The notes below the pieces were generated by a model, which saw only the letters and a list, made by a program, of their open reading frames with translations, made no database searches and was not told where the DNA came from. Below are positions 54,246 to 62,716 of a stretch of 64,000 nt of DNA, one piece after another. The number at the start of each line of letters is the position of its first letter. Within the stretch, counting starts at the first letter, position 1. The DNA is from Pelagimonas sp. (GTDB taxonomy: Bacteria > Pseudomonadota > Alphaproteobacteria > Rhodobacterales > Rhodobacteraceae). The stretch covers positions 1-64,000 of the forward strand of contig JAOARQ010000061.1 in NCBI GenBank assembly GCA_025210455.1. Direction: 5' to 3'. A program made the position numbers and the translations under genes.

Positions 54246-57200
54246 TTAGCCGCGTGGCATCTTTAACGTGATATTGCGCCCACCTTTAGAGTAGCGCAGC
54301 GCGCCTTCGTCGATCCGCTGCACCCGGCCACCATCCAGACGATCCCCGGCTTTGACTTTCTGGTACTTGCCTGAGGGCAGGCGCACCAGCGCGCGGCGGT
54401 TGCTGGGCGTGCCATAAACGCCGATCAGGCTGACCTTCGAGAGGTTGATGGCATTCTTGACCGTGGCATTGCGCGCCACAGCACCCGCGATTGATCCACT
54501 AGGCTGCACCGTGCGCGGCGCAACAGCGGCGGTGCGCACCGGGGCGGGTTCTGCTTCGGCGCGCTGCTTTTCAGCTCGTTTTACAATGGCGGCAATATTG
54601 CGCGGGCGTGTAACAGGAGCCAGCGAGTTTTGTACCGCCTGTGCCGTGGCAGGGGCATCCGGCGTTTCCTCTGCGGCTGTTTCCTGCACGGTTTTGGGGC
54701 GCATCGAGGGGCGCAGCTGCGCCAGCTCACTCAGTGAAATTCCACCGTGGCTGGCCCGTTCGCGCTGTTCAATCAGATCGCTGGGGCGCGATTCCGGGCG
54801 AAACAACGCCAGCGCATTTTCCGTCGCCTGCGGGGGGGGGGCCTCGGCGCTGCTTTCCGGGGCGGGCGTCTCAATCACACCACGCAGAGGCGGCACAATC
54901 GGCGGACGCCCTGTGAACACGCGCAGACCGTCAGGGGTGATCGCCCCTTCTGGTGTGGCGCGCACCAGCCCGCGATCATCGAAATCAAAGGTCTGATCGG
55001 CGCGCGGCGGCAGGCCCGGATCTTCGGGGCGCGGATCGCGGATCACCCGCGACACATTGGGCAAAGCCACCGCGTCATGCTGCTGCACCGTCGGGTCAAT
55101 CGATGCAATATAGGGATCTTCAATCGCTTCCGGGCGAATGGGCAGCGGCGGGTTGGGTGCGCGCTGCCAGATCCCCGTGGCGGCATAGGTTGCCGCCGCC
55201 TCTTCGCGGGTCAACGCGCGTGGCTCAACCGGCTGCGCCAGGGGGGCAGGGGCCACGGGTTCATTCTCAAGCGCCGCCAGCAGCACCTCCTCGCCCGCTT
55301 CTGTATCCTCCTGCGGCTCAGCTGGGGTGTTGTTTCCCGCGGGCTCCTCGGTGGGGGGCAGATCCTCTTGCGCCACGGCCACCGGCTTGTCTGACCGGCC
55401 AAACAGCCCGGCAATGCCGTCTTCCACAAAGACCGTCGCCCAGGCCGCAACCACAATCAGGAACAGCAGCAGGATCGAGGTCAGGATCAGCCCGAGGAAC
55501 CGGGGCTTGCCGCCCACACGCCGCTGATTGCTGCGCTGACCAAAGACGGTCAGGCGTTCCGCTTCGGCGTCGCGCGCCTTTTGCGCGTCGGTACGGGTGT
55601 CGGTTTTCTCTTTGGCTTTGCGCGGTTTCTTTTCCGGTTTGGCCTTGCGGGCTGCCCCAATCCCCAGCTTGCCCAGACCGGTCTTGGTAGGGGCTTCCGG
55701 GGTTTGCGCATCGGGCAAGGCCTGAATGGGTGGCGCTTCCGGGGCAATCTGTTTCGGCTTGGGCGCGTGGCGCTGTTCTTTGACTTCGGCCACAGCCTTG
55801 GACAGGGCCGCCCGCGCCTTTGACCCGCTGTCCTGCGCAGCGGCGGGCTTTGACGCGCCATTCATCCGCTTGCGCAGACCCGACAAAAGCCCCCCTTTGC
55901 CAGAGGATTTCGCCGCAGTGTCGGCAGGTGCCGCAGCCGCCAGCGCCTGTTCAGGCGCTTCCGCCCGCAGTGTCTTCGCCGCTGTTTCCGCCTTTAACCG
56001 CGCAGGATCAACGGGTGTAAACCGTGGTGACACCCGTGCTGACAGGGCAGAGGCATCCACCTCTGTTTTGGGCGGCGCAGGTAAATCACCCGGCGACCGC
56101 TCTGCCCGCACCCGCATTGAGGCAAAGGCCGAGGAAGCCGCAATCGCCGAAGCTTCTGGCGTGTTCAAAGGCGGGGGCACCTTCCGCGAATCCGCAGCTA
56201 CGGCCGGGGTCGGCGATGGTTTCGGGGCCTCAAAGCTGGGTTCAACCCGCGTAGCGGGGCGTGGGGCAGGGGCCTCCGGGGTCTTTGGTTTTTCCGCCTC
56301 GGGCGCTTCTGGCTCTGGGGCCTCAGGTGTCTCGGCGTCTTGTGCCTCAGGGGCCGGTTCCGGATCGTTTTGCGCGTCTTCCTGTGGCTCGGTCAGAGCC
56401 TCGGTGGCCTTTTCCTCAGGTACCTCATCTGCCTTTTGCTCTTCGGCCTGCGTTGCCTTGCGCGCCTCGGCTTCTGCTTTGCGTTGTCGGCGCAGCAGGC
56501 GACGTTCATGCGGGGTCAGATCTTCGGGCTCATCTTCTGCGGCAGGCTCTGCGGCTGGGGCTTCGGTGTCTTCGGCATCCAATGCCAGCGAAAGCTGAGG
56601 CGATTCAGCCTTGGCCTCTTCGACCGGCGCAACCTCTTCTTGCGCGTCCAATGTCACAGGCGCGGCAGGCTCATCTTCCTTTGCCACTTCGGCTTCAGGC
56701 GCCGCGACCGGCGAAGGCGTTGGTTCAGGGGCCGGGTCTGGCTCTGGCGCCGGCGTTGGTTCTGGCTCGGGAACTGGCTCAGGTGCTGGCTCCGGTTCCG
56801 GGCGCAACGCGGGCACAGGCAACAGCGCCTCTTCATCCGCCGCGACAATCACAATATCCTTGGTGATCCGCGAAACTGCCCGGCGCCAGCCCTTGGCCTT
56901 GCCGAAATAGACCGGCCCGACAAAAGCACCACTGTCGCTTTGCGCAATGTTGCACACCGGGGTAAACCCATGGGCCTTGGCAAATCCTACCGCTTCCTCA
57001 AGGGTTTCATTCGCCACCGCTGCAATCATCATGCTGCCGTGATGCAATGAGATGTCAAAGCTCAGATCGCTGACCGCATAGGGCGTCGCCCCTTCCAGCG
57101 CGGCGCGCGCAGCCACATCGCGGGTGACATCATCGCCGCCGGGATCAGGGAACGACAGATAACGGATCTGTTCGTTCGGGATCAGCAGGGCCACTTTCGC

Positions 57201-57365
57201 GCCGTCAGGATCCAGCGATTCCGCCTTGTTGCGCAGGCCGATCACGGCAGTTTCAAGATCCGGGTTGTCTAGCGCAACCTCTTGGATTCGCGCCCAAGTA
57301 TCGCCCATGCGGCGCAACAGGGCGATGCCTTCGAAAGAAAGTGAAAGCGCAAAATTCGGTGTCAT
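54246..57365 (-). CDS. 1039-aa protein: GspL/PilM-like N terminus, low-complexity linker, membrane helix, GspC/PilP-like C terminus
   Basis: Residues 1-180 (FALSLSFEGIALLRR, VALLIPNEQIRYLSFP, ALEGATPYAVSDLSFD) resemble the actin-like cytosolic domain of GspL/PilM. Residues about 190-600 are Pro/Glu/Ala-rich low complexity, a single membrane helix is at about 622-645 (LGLILTSILLLFLIVVAAW), another disordered segment follows, and the last 65 residues (SLIGVYGTPSNRRALVRL, KVKAGDRLDGGRV, ITLKMPRG) resemble the periplasmic HR domain of GspC/PilP. In related genomes such genes are often mislabelled translation initiation factor 2. Start 57365 (MTPNFA) is chosen as the family-like opening. No pilus or secretion genes are adjacent. 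Confidence 0.8.
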   Translation of the reverse strand: MTPNFALSLSFEGIALLRRMGDTWARIQEVALDNPDLETAVIGLRNKAESLDPDGAKVALLIPNEQIRYLSFPDPGGDDVTRDVAARAALEGATPYAVSDLSFDISLHHGSMMIAAVANETLEEAVGFAKAHGFTPVCNIAQSDSGAFVGPVYFGKAKGWRRAVSRITKDIVIVAADEEALLPVPALRPEPEPAPEPVPEPEPTPAPEPDPAPEPTPSPVAAPEAEVAKEDEPAAPVTLDAQEEVAPVEEAKAESPQLSLALDAEDTEAPAAEPAAEDEPEDLTPHERRLLRRQRKAEAEARKATQAEEQKADEVPEEKATEALTEPQEDAQNDPEPAPEAQDAETPEAPEPEAPEAEKPKTPEAPAPRPATRVEPSFEAPKPSPTPAVAADSRKVPPPLNTPEASAIAASSAFASMRVRAERSPGDLPAPPKTEVDASALSARVSPRFTPVDPARLKAETAAKTLRAEAPEQALAAAAPADTAAKSSGKGGLLSGLRKRMNGASKPAAAQDSGSKARAALSKAVAEVKEQRHAPKPKQIAPEAPPIQALPDAQTPEAPTKTGLGKLGIGAARKAKPEKKPRKAKEKTDTRTDAQKARDAEAERLTVFGQRSNQRRVGGKPRFLGLILTSILLLFLIVVAAWATVFVEDGIAGLFGRSDKPVAVAQEDLPPTEEPAGNNTPAEPQEDTEAGEEVLLAALENEPVAPAPLAQPVEPRALTREEAAATYAATGIWQRAPNPPLPIRPEAIEDPYIASIDPTVQQHDAVALPNVSRVIRDPRPEDPGLPPRADQTFDFDDRGLVRATPEGAITPDGLRVFTGRPPIVPPLRGVIETPAPESSAEAPPPQATENALALFRPESRPSDLIEQRERASHGGISLSELAQLRPSMRPKTVQETAAEETPDAPATAQAVQNSLAPVTRPRNIAAIVKRAEKQRAEAEPAPVRTAAVAPRTVQPSGSIAGAVARNATVKNAINLSKVSLIGVYGTPSNRRALVRLPSGKYQKVKAGDRLDGGRVQRIDEGALRYSKGGRNITLKMPRG

Positions 57366-57529
57366 AAGCTGCTCTTTACCAGTCCGCCCCACAGGGCGGG
57401 AGTCCTTAAGGTCTGTGACAGGTAATTACAGCAAGTCTTTGCCGAGGAAAAGAAAGATGGCGGGAAACGGTTGCCTGATCCCCGGCGCGGACGGATAGAC
57501 TGTGCCCAAAGCAATGCGAAAGGTCGAAC

Positions 57530-58228
57530 ATGCGCAATTTGATACAGGCTATGGTTGTGACGGCCGCCGTTACCTTCGGGCAAACCGGCTGGGCTGAAAG
57601 CGCGCGGCAGATCGTTGTTGGCGGTCAAGCCAGCATCAGCGCCGCGCCGGATACGGCGGTGCTCAGCATCGGCGCGCAGGAACTGCGCCCCAGCGCGGTT
57701 GAGGCGATGAACGCGGTCTCTGACAGTCTCGCGCGGGTGCTGGAACTGCTCGATGCGCAGGGGATTGCTGCCAAAGATGTGCAGACCTCGTCGCTGAACC
57801 TGCACCGCCGTGCCAACTGGGATCGCGATCAAAACCGCGAAGTGGTGCAGGGCTATGAGGCCTCAAATATGCTGCGCATCCGCGTGCGCGATCTGGATCA
57901 GCTTGGCACCGTGCTGGCGGCGGTTCTGGATCAGGGCGCCAATACCATGTCGGGCCTTGAGTTCACCGTGCAAGACAAAGCGCCCCTGCGGGATGCAGCC
58001 CGTCAGGCCGCGGTGAAAGACGCCATGGCCAAAGCCGCGCTTTATGCGCAGGCCGCCGGGGTTGAACTTGGGGCGGTGCTTGAAATCCGCGACACGGCGG
58101 CCCCAGCCATGCCGAGTTATGACCGCGCTGCACCCGTGGCAATGATGACCGAAGCCGCAGAGATCCCTGTCGCCGCAGGCGAGATCGCGCATCAGGCGCA
58201 GGTCACCATGGTCTTTGAAATCAAGTAA
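57530..58228 (+). CDS. SIMPL-domain (DUF541) periplasmic protein
   Basis: A 232-aa exported protein with a signal peptide ending QTGWAES, and a SIMPL domain recognised by VVGGQASISAAPDTAVLSIGAQ, the SSLNLHRR strand, EASNMLRIRVRDLDQLG and RDAARQAAVKDAMAKAALYA. Family members are periplasmic or outer-membrane proteins of unclear role, some linked to oxidative stress. It is transcribed divergently from the 1039-aa gene. Confidence 0.92.
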   Translation: MRNLIQAMVVTAAVTFGQTGWAESARQIVVGGQASISAAPDTAVLSIGAQELRPSAVEAMNAVSDSLARVLELLDAQGIAAKDVQTSSLNLHRRANWDRDQNREVVQGYEASNMLRIRVRDLDQLGTVLAAVLDQGANTMSGLEFTVQDKAPLRDAARQAAVKDAMAKAALYAQAAGVELGAVLEIRDTAAPAMPSYDRAAPVAMMTEAAEIPVAAGEIAHQAQVTMVFEIK

Positions 58229-58272
58229 AGCCCGCGACGCCGTGCGGTGGCTTAATCAGGGCGTCTGCATCC

Positions 58273-58316
58273 CCCATATGCATGGATTGTGCATAGGATG
58301 TGCATGGGTTGTGCCT
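58273..58316 (-). repeat. Four direct 11-bp repeats (copy B)
   Basis: On the plus strand the units are CCCATATGCAT, GGATTGTGCAT, AGGATGTGCAT and GGGTTGTGCCT. Read on the minus strand they align with copy A at 12223-12266, the second unit being identical in both. This copy lies between two convergent genes, so a promoter role is unlikely here. Confidence 0.8.
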
Positions 58317-58385
58317 GAGACGCTCTGCCGCGCCACGCCGATTTTAACCAATGATTCGTGTGGTTTAGTGCGCTGAAAATAGAAA

Positions 58386-58405
58386 GGGCGGGGAAATCCC
58401 CGCCC
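58386..58405 (-). terminator. Terminator of the sulfhydrylase gene
   Basis: GGGCGGGG-AAAT-CCCCGCCC is followed on the minus strand by TTTCTATTTT, 9 bp after the stop codon. Confidence 0.85.
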
Positions 58406-58413
58406 ATCTGCTG

Positions 58414-59706
58414 TTACGCGTTGGCTTTGTTCAGCGCCTGATCCAGATCCGCAATCAGATCTTCGGCGTTTTCGATCCCGATCGAGATCCGCACCACATT
58501 TGGTGCCGCACCTGCCGCCACCTGCTGCTCTTCTGTCAACTGACGGTGCGTGGTCGAGGCCGAGTGGATCACCAGGCTGCGCGCATCGCCAAGGTTCGCC
58601 ACATGGCTGAAAATCTCCAGCGAGTCCACGAACTTGATGCAGGCGTCATAGCCGCCTTTCAGCGCCACGGTGAACAGCCCACCCGCGCCTTTCGGGCAGA
58701 CGGTTTCCACGCGGTTGTTGTAGGGCGAACTTTCCAGCCCTGCATAGGTTACATAATCCACAGCGTCGTGTGTTTCCAACCACTTAGACACGGTCATCGC
58801 GTTTTGCACGTGACGCTCCATGCGCAGTGACAGGGTTTCGATGCCCATCAATGTGTAATGCGCCGCCTGCGGGTTCATGGTCATGCCCAGATCGCGCAGT
58901 CCGATGGCAATACCGTGGAAGGTAAAGGCCAGCGGGCCAAATGTTTCGTGGAACTTCAACCCGTGATAGGCAGGCTCTGCCGCGCTGAGCGATGGGAACT
59001 TGTCGCTGGCCGACCAGTCAAATTTACCGCTGTCCACAACGCAGCCACCGGTGACAGTTCCGTTGCCTGTCAGATACTTGGTGGTCGAATGCACCACCAG
59101 AGTTGCCCCCAGCGCGATGGGGTTGCACAGGTAAGGCGTGGCCGAAGTGTTGTCGACGATCAGCGGCAGGCCCGCGTCATCGGCAATGCCTGCGATGGTC
59201 GGAATATCAGTGATATAGCCGCCGGGGTTGGCGATGCTTTCGCAGAAAATCGCGCGCGTATCATCGTCGATCGCGGCTTTAACGGCTTCTACATCATCAA
59301 AGTCTACAAATTTCACGTTCCAGCCAAAGCGTTTGATGGTCTGGCTGAACTGGGTGATCGTGCCGCCATACAGACGGGTCGACGCCACCAGATTGCGGCC
59401 CGGCGCCATCAGCGGGAACAGCGCCATGATCTGCGCCGCGTGGCCCGAGGAACAGCACACCGCGCCTGCGCCACCTTCCAGGGTGGCGATGCGCTCTTGC
59501 AAAACAGCCACGGTGGGGTTGGTCAGGCGCGAATAAATATAGCCGACTTCCTGTAGGTTGAACAAAGCGGCGGCATGTTCAGCGTCGCGGAACACATAGG
59601 CGGTGCTTTGGTAAATCGGCGTCTGCCGCGCGCCGGTTGCCGGATCAGGGCGTGCGCCCGCGTGGATTTGCAGGGTGTCAAAACCCATTTGAGGTGCGTC
59701 AGTCAT
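58414..59706 (-). CDS. metY: O-acetylhomoserine aminocarboxypropyltransferase (sulfhydrylase)
   Basis: A 430-aa PLP enzyme of the Cys/Met metabolism family. The length, the opening FDTLQIHAGARPDPATGARQ and HSTTKYLTGNGT (PLP Lys) fit MetY-type O-acetylhomoserine sulfhydrylases, which make homocysteine from O-acetylhomoserine and sulfide. The ATG at 59706 follows CGGGAGGATACC. It is monocistronic, with its own terminator. Confidence 0.93.
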   Translation of the reverse strand: MTDAPQMGFDTLQIHAGARPDPATGARQTPIYQSTAYVFRDAEHAAALFNLQEVGYIYSRLTNPTVAVLQERIATLEGGAGAVCCSSGHAAQIMALFPLMAPGRNLVASTRLYGGTITQFSQTIKRFGWNVKFVDFDDVEAVKAAIDDDTRAIFCESIANPGGYITDIPTIAGIADDAGLPLIVDNTSATPYLCNPIALGATLVVHSTTKYLTGNGTVTGGCVVDSGKFDWSASDKFPSLSAAEPAYHGLKFHETFGPLAFTFHGIAIGLRDLGMTMNPQAAHYTLMGIETLSLRMERHVQNAMTVSKWLETHDAVDYVTYAGLESSPYNNRVETVCPKGAGGLFTVALKGGYDACIKFVDSLEIFSHVANLGDARSLVIHSASTTHRQLTEEQQVAAGAAPNVVRISIGIENAEDLIADLDQALNKANA

Positions 59707-59833
59707 GGTATCCTCCCGGTCGGAAATCACTTTGCGCATAGGGGTAAGCGATTGTTCTGCGCCTCACAATGTCTTGATCGTGAAAAGAGACAGTGTTTTG
59801 CAAAGGGGGGTGTCTCTGGGATAAAGTTCTGCG

Positions 59834-60847
59834 CTAGCGCATCCAGAAGCCTTCGCGCTTGATACGGTTGCGAATGGCCTGTTCCTTGCGGGGCAGATCA
59901 TCGCGATCAAACAGGGCGCGCACTTTCTGGCCGCGCCCCTGATAGATCATGCGTTTGATCGGATCATACTGTTTTAACAGCTTTTTCAATTTGTTAGGCT
60001 GGCTGATGGTCTCTAAAACCTCGACCACCCGGTCGCTTTCGCGGGCGTAAAGCAGCGGCAGCACCCGGTAATGACAGGTCACATCCCCATCCAGCAGCCC
60101 CTCGGGCAGGGTATCGCGCCCGCCCCCAAGCGCATGGATGACCAGAGGCAGCGCCACTTGATCCAGCCAGGGATCAAGGCTTTGACAGATCAGCTCTTGT
60201 GGGGCGTTGTCGCGGATCTCCAGCGCGTATTTCAGAAAAAGCGCGCCAAAGACATGCGGGCATTCATAGAAAAAGAACCCGGCGTTAAAATAGAGATAGC
60301 GCCGCCAGTATTCATCCGGCCAGCTTTGATCGAGACTGCTGTCGAAATCCAGGCCAAAGCGGTCATACAGTGATTTCCAGGTCTGGGTATAGCCGGGGCC
60401 GTAAAGTTCCTGCTGCGGCCAGGTGTTTTCCCGCCGCATCGAGGCCATGGGCCGGGCAAAATCAAACGGCACCTTATCCAGCGCATCCAGCACCAGCGTA
60501 TCGGTGTCGAAGAAGATAAACGGCTCTCCCTTGGGGAGGGCAGCCAGCGCTTCGATCTTGTTCCCATAGGGGTAGTCATGGCCGAAGTGTTTGTTTTCAA
60601 ACGGAAGGATTGTCGCTCCCAGATCCTGCAGCCCTGCCTGAATATCTTCGGGCAAGGCCGGGTTGTTTGGCCAAAGCGGCCCCGCCTGAGGCACCGCAAC
60701 ATGCAGCTGAAACCGCTCTGACGTGCCGCTGGCCTTTAATGAGGCCGCAAACAGCAGGGCCTCGTAACTCAGGCGCCCCGATTGCGCGATAATCAGGATA
60801 TTGACGCGCGGCGGGGTATTGGGTCGGGGGGCTGATCTGCGGGCCAT
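59834..60847 (-). CDS. Putative glycosyltransferase, GT-A-like
   Basis: A 337-aa cytosolic protein with a Rossmann-like opening (NILIIAQSGRLSYEALLFA), a DxD motif in FIFFDTDTLVL (about residue 113) and a YFNAGFFFYECP block, as in GT8-like nucleotide-sugar transferases. The C-terminal 60 residues are basic. Donor and acceptor are unknown. It stands alone between the sulfhydrylase and UPF0173 genes. Confidence 0.7.
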   Translation of the reverse strand: MARRSAPRPNTPPRVNILIIAQSGRLSYEALLFAASLKASGTSERFQLHVAVPQAGPLWPNNPALPEDIQAGLQDLGATILPFENKHFGHDYPYGNKIEALAALPKGEPFIFFDTDTLVLDALDKVPFDFARPMASMRRENTWPQQELYGPGYTQTWKSLYDRFGLDFDSSLDQSWPDEYWRRYLYFNAGFFFYECPHVFGALFLKYALEIRDNAPQELICQSLDPWLDQVALPLVIHALGGGRDTLPEGLLDGDVTCHYRVLPLLYARESDRVVEVLETISQPNKLKKLLKQYDPIKRMIYQGRGQKVRALFDRDDLPRKEQAIRNRIKREGFWMR

Positions 60848-60929
60848 GGCTCTGCTCTGTCGTTTTGTTGCGACTATAGGCAGAAAGTTAATGGCCCGAA
60901 AGAATTGATTTTATATCAGAAACAATCCG

Positions 60930-61622
60930 TCAAAGCGCGATGGGCTGCATCACCTGTGGTTCGATCACATCCACACCGGGCAGACCGGCGGTAAGATCGT
61001 CGGCACTTTGTTCCAGCAGGGGGAAGGTGCGATAATGGCAGGGGATCACAGTCTTGAAGTTGAAATACCGTTTCGCCGCATAGGCTGCCTGTTTCATGTC
61101 CATGGTAAAGAACCCACCGGCCGATAGAATGCCGATATCAGGTTGATAATAATCACCAATCCAATCCATATCAGCCATGATCCCGGTGTCGCCAGACAGG
61201 TAGATCACCTTGCCTTCGCCCTTGATGATATAGCCGATTTCAGCGCCCACATACATAGGCCGCCCGTCCACCACCATTGACGAAGAATGCGAGGCGGGCA
61301 CCATCGACACCTGCACAGCACCAAATTCAACGCTGCCGCCTTTGTTGAACCCCATGCCCTCAACCGCACCCAGATCTTTCAGATAGGCCGCCAGCTCATA
61401 GATAGCTGAAACAGGCGCACCGGTTTTCTGTGAGATTTCAACGATATCCTGCGTGTGATCAAAATGCCCATGGGTGACAAGGATCTGCGTCGCCCCCGCC
61501 AAGGCCGCGTCATGATCCTGACCTTCCATCATCGGATTGCCATTCAACCAGGGGTCAATCAGCAGGATCTGATCTTCGATTTCGATGCGAAAACTGCCGT
61601 GACCCAGCCAGATGATATTCAT
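60930..61622 (-). CDS. UPF0173 metal-dependent hydrolase (MBL fold)
   Basis: A 230-aa metallo-beta-lactamase fold protein: MNIIWLGHGSFRIE, THGHFDHTQD (HxHxDH), ASHSSSM, LSGDTG and the terminal PCHYRTFPLL supply the metal ligands, as in UPF0173 hydrolases. Substrate unknown. It is divergent from the ceramidase-like gene. Confidence 0.93.
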   Translation of the reverse strand: MNIIWLGHGSFRIEIEDQILLIDPWLNGNPMMEGQDHDAALAGATQILVTHGHFDHTQDIVEISQKTGAPVSAIYELAAYLKDLGAVEGMGFNKGGSVEFGAVQVSMVPASHSSSMVVDGRPMYVGAEIGYIIKGEGKVIYLSGDTGIMADMDWIGDYYQPDIGILSAGGFFTMDMKQAAYAAKRYFNFKTVIPCHYRTFPLLEQSADDLTAGLPGVDVIEPQVMQPIAL

Positions 61623-61738
61623 AAATGTACTCCTGTTGATGACTTGTTTTAAACAGACCCTAGCAGGACAATGGTGCGGGTAAATAGATAAGGCAGCAGC
61701 CCCACAGCCCCAGGCAGTTTAAGAGGCAGGAAAAAACC

Positions 61739-62389
61739 ATGGATTGGACACAGGCCGTCGACGGATATTGTGAACGGGTGGATGCCTCCTATTGGGCGGA
61801 ACCGGTGAATGCCATCACCAATGCAGCGTTTATGCTGGTGGCGGTGCTGATGTGGCAGCGCAGCTTTGGCATGGGGCGTGTGCTGGCGGCGGTTCTGTTT
61901 GCGATTGGCGTGGGATCCTATCTGTTTCACACCCATGCGCAGCCCTGGGCTGCCTTGCTGGATGTGCTGCCGATTTTGATTTTTGTTGTGCTCTATGTCT
62001 TTGTTGCCAATCGCGATTTCTGGGGGCTGCGGGGCTGGGCGCTCTGGGGTCTGACTGCGCTGTTCTTTCCCTATGCCGTGGTGATGGTTCCTGTTTTTGG
62101 TCTGGTGCCGGGGCTTGGCGGGTCGGCGGGCTATGCGCCGGTGCCTTTGCTGATCTTCATCTATGCGGTGCTGCTGCGCCACAGATTGCCCGACGTGGCG
62201 CGCGGTCTGGCCATTGGCGCGGGGCTTTTGGTGCTGTCGCTGACAGCGCGCACCATTGATGAACCGCTTTGCACGCTTTGGCCCATGGGCACGCATTTCC
62301 TGTGGCATATGTTAAATGCGGTGATGTTGGGCTGGATGATTGAGGTTTGGACGCGGCATATGCTTGCGGCGCGGGCGCGGGCGCGTTAA
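61739..62389 (+). CDS. Ceramidase-like (CREST-type) membrane hydrolase
   Basis: A 216-aa protein with seven predicted helices. The opening DGYCERVDASYWAEPVNAITNAAF, GSYLFHTHAQPWAALLDVLP and the late THFLWHMLNAVML supply the His/Asp/Ser residues of the alkaline ceramidase/PAQR (CREST) zinc hydrolase fold. Alkaline ceramidases are mostly eukaryotic; the bacterial substrate is unknown. The ATG follows GAGGCAGGAAAAAACC. It ends 39 bp before gatC. Confidence 0.82.
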   Translation: MDWTQAVDGYCERVDASYWAEPVNAITNAAFMLVAVLMWQRSFGMGRVLAAVLFAIGVGSYLFHTHAQPWAALLDVLPILIFVVLYVFVANRDFWGLRGWALWGLTALFFPYAVVMVPVFGLVPGLGGSAGYAPVPLLIFIYAVLLRHRLPDVARGLAIGAGLLVLSLTARTIDEPLCTLWPMGTHFLWHMLNAVMLGWMIEVWTRHMLAARARAR

Positions 62390-62428
62390 AGCCAAATCTG
62401 ATCCGCAATTCTCAAAGAGGCCGACCCC

Positions 62429-62716
62429 ATGTCGATCGATATCGAGACCGCCGCGCGCGTGGCGAAACTCGCCCGTATCAAGGTTGAAGACGACCAGCTG
62501 CCCGAGCTGGCCCATGCATTCAATGACATCCTGGGCTTTATCGAACAGCTGAACGAGGTGGATGTCGACGGTGTCGAGCCGATGGTTTCGGTGACACCCA
62601 TGCGTCTGGCCCGCCGTGTGGATGGGGTGACTGATGGGGATCAGCAGGACAAGGTTCTGAAGAACGCGCCCGACGCGCGCGAAGGCTTTTTTGCGGTTCC
62701 GAAGGTGGTGGAATAA
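62429..62716 (+). CDS. gatC: Asp-tRNA(Asn)/Glu-tRNA(Gln) amidotransferase subunit C
   Basis: A 95-aa GatC, with the usual [25 protein letters not shown] pattern (core [17 protein letters not shown]) and VEPMVSV, then [12 protein letters not shown] and [11 protein letters not shown]. It holds GatA and GatB together. Its TAA overlaps the gatA ATG by one base (TAATG), so it is coupled to gatA. Confidence 0.97.
   Translation: MSIDIETAARVAKLARIKVEDDQLPELAHAFNDILGFIEQLNEVDVDGVEPMVSVTPMRLARRVDGVTDGDQQDKVLKNAPDAREGFFAVPKVVE

Noticed and set aside
59707-59833. Possible SAM-II riboswitch or TTTGCAAA operator upstream of the sulfhydrylase gene
   Set aside because: The stretch next to the start codon is too short for a complete SAM-II fold and the conserved 3' half is not found. 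Only one TTTGCAAA (59797-59804) is present, without a partner box.
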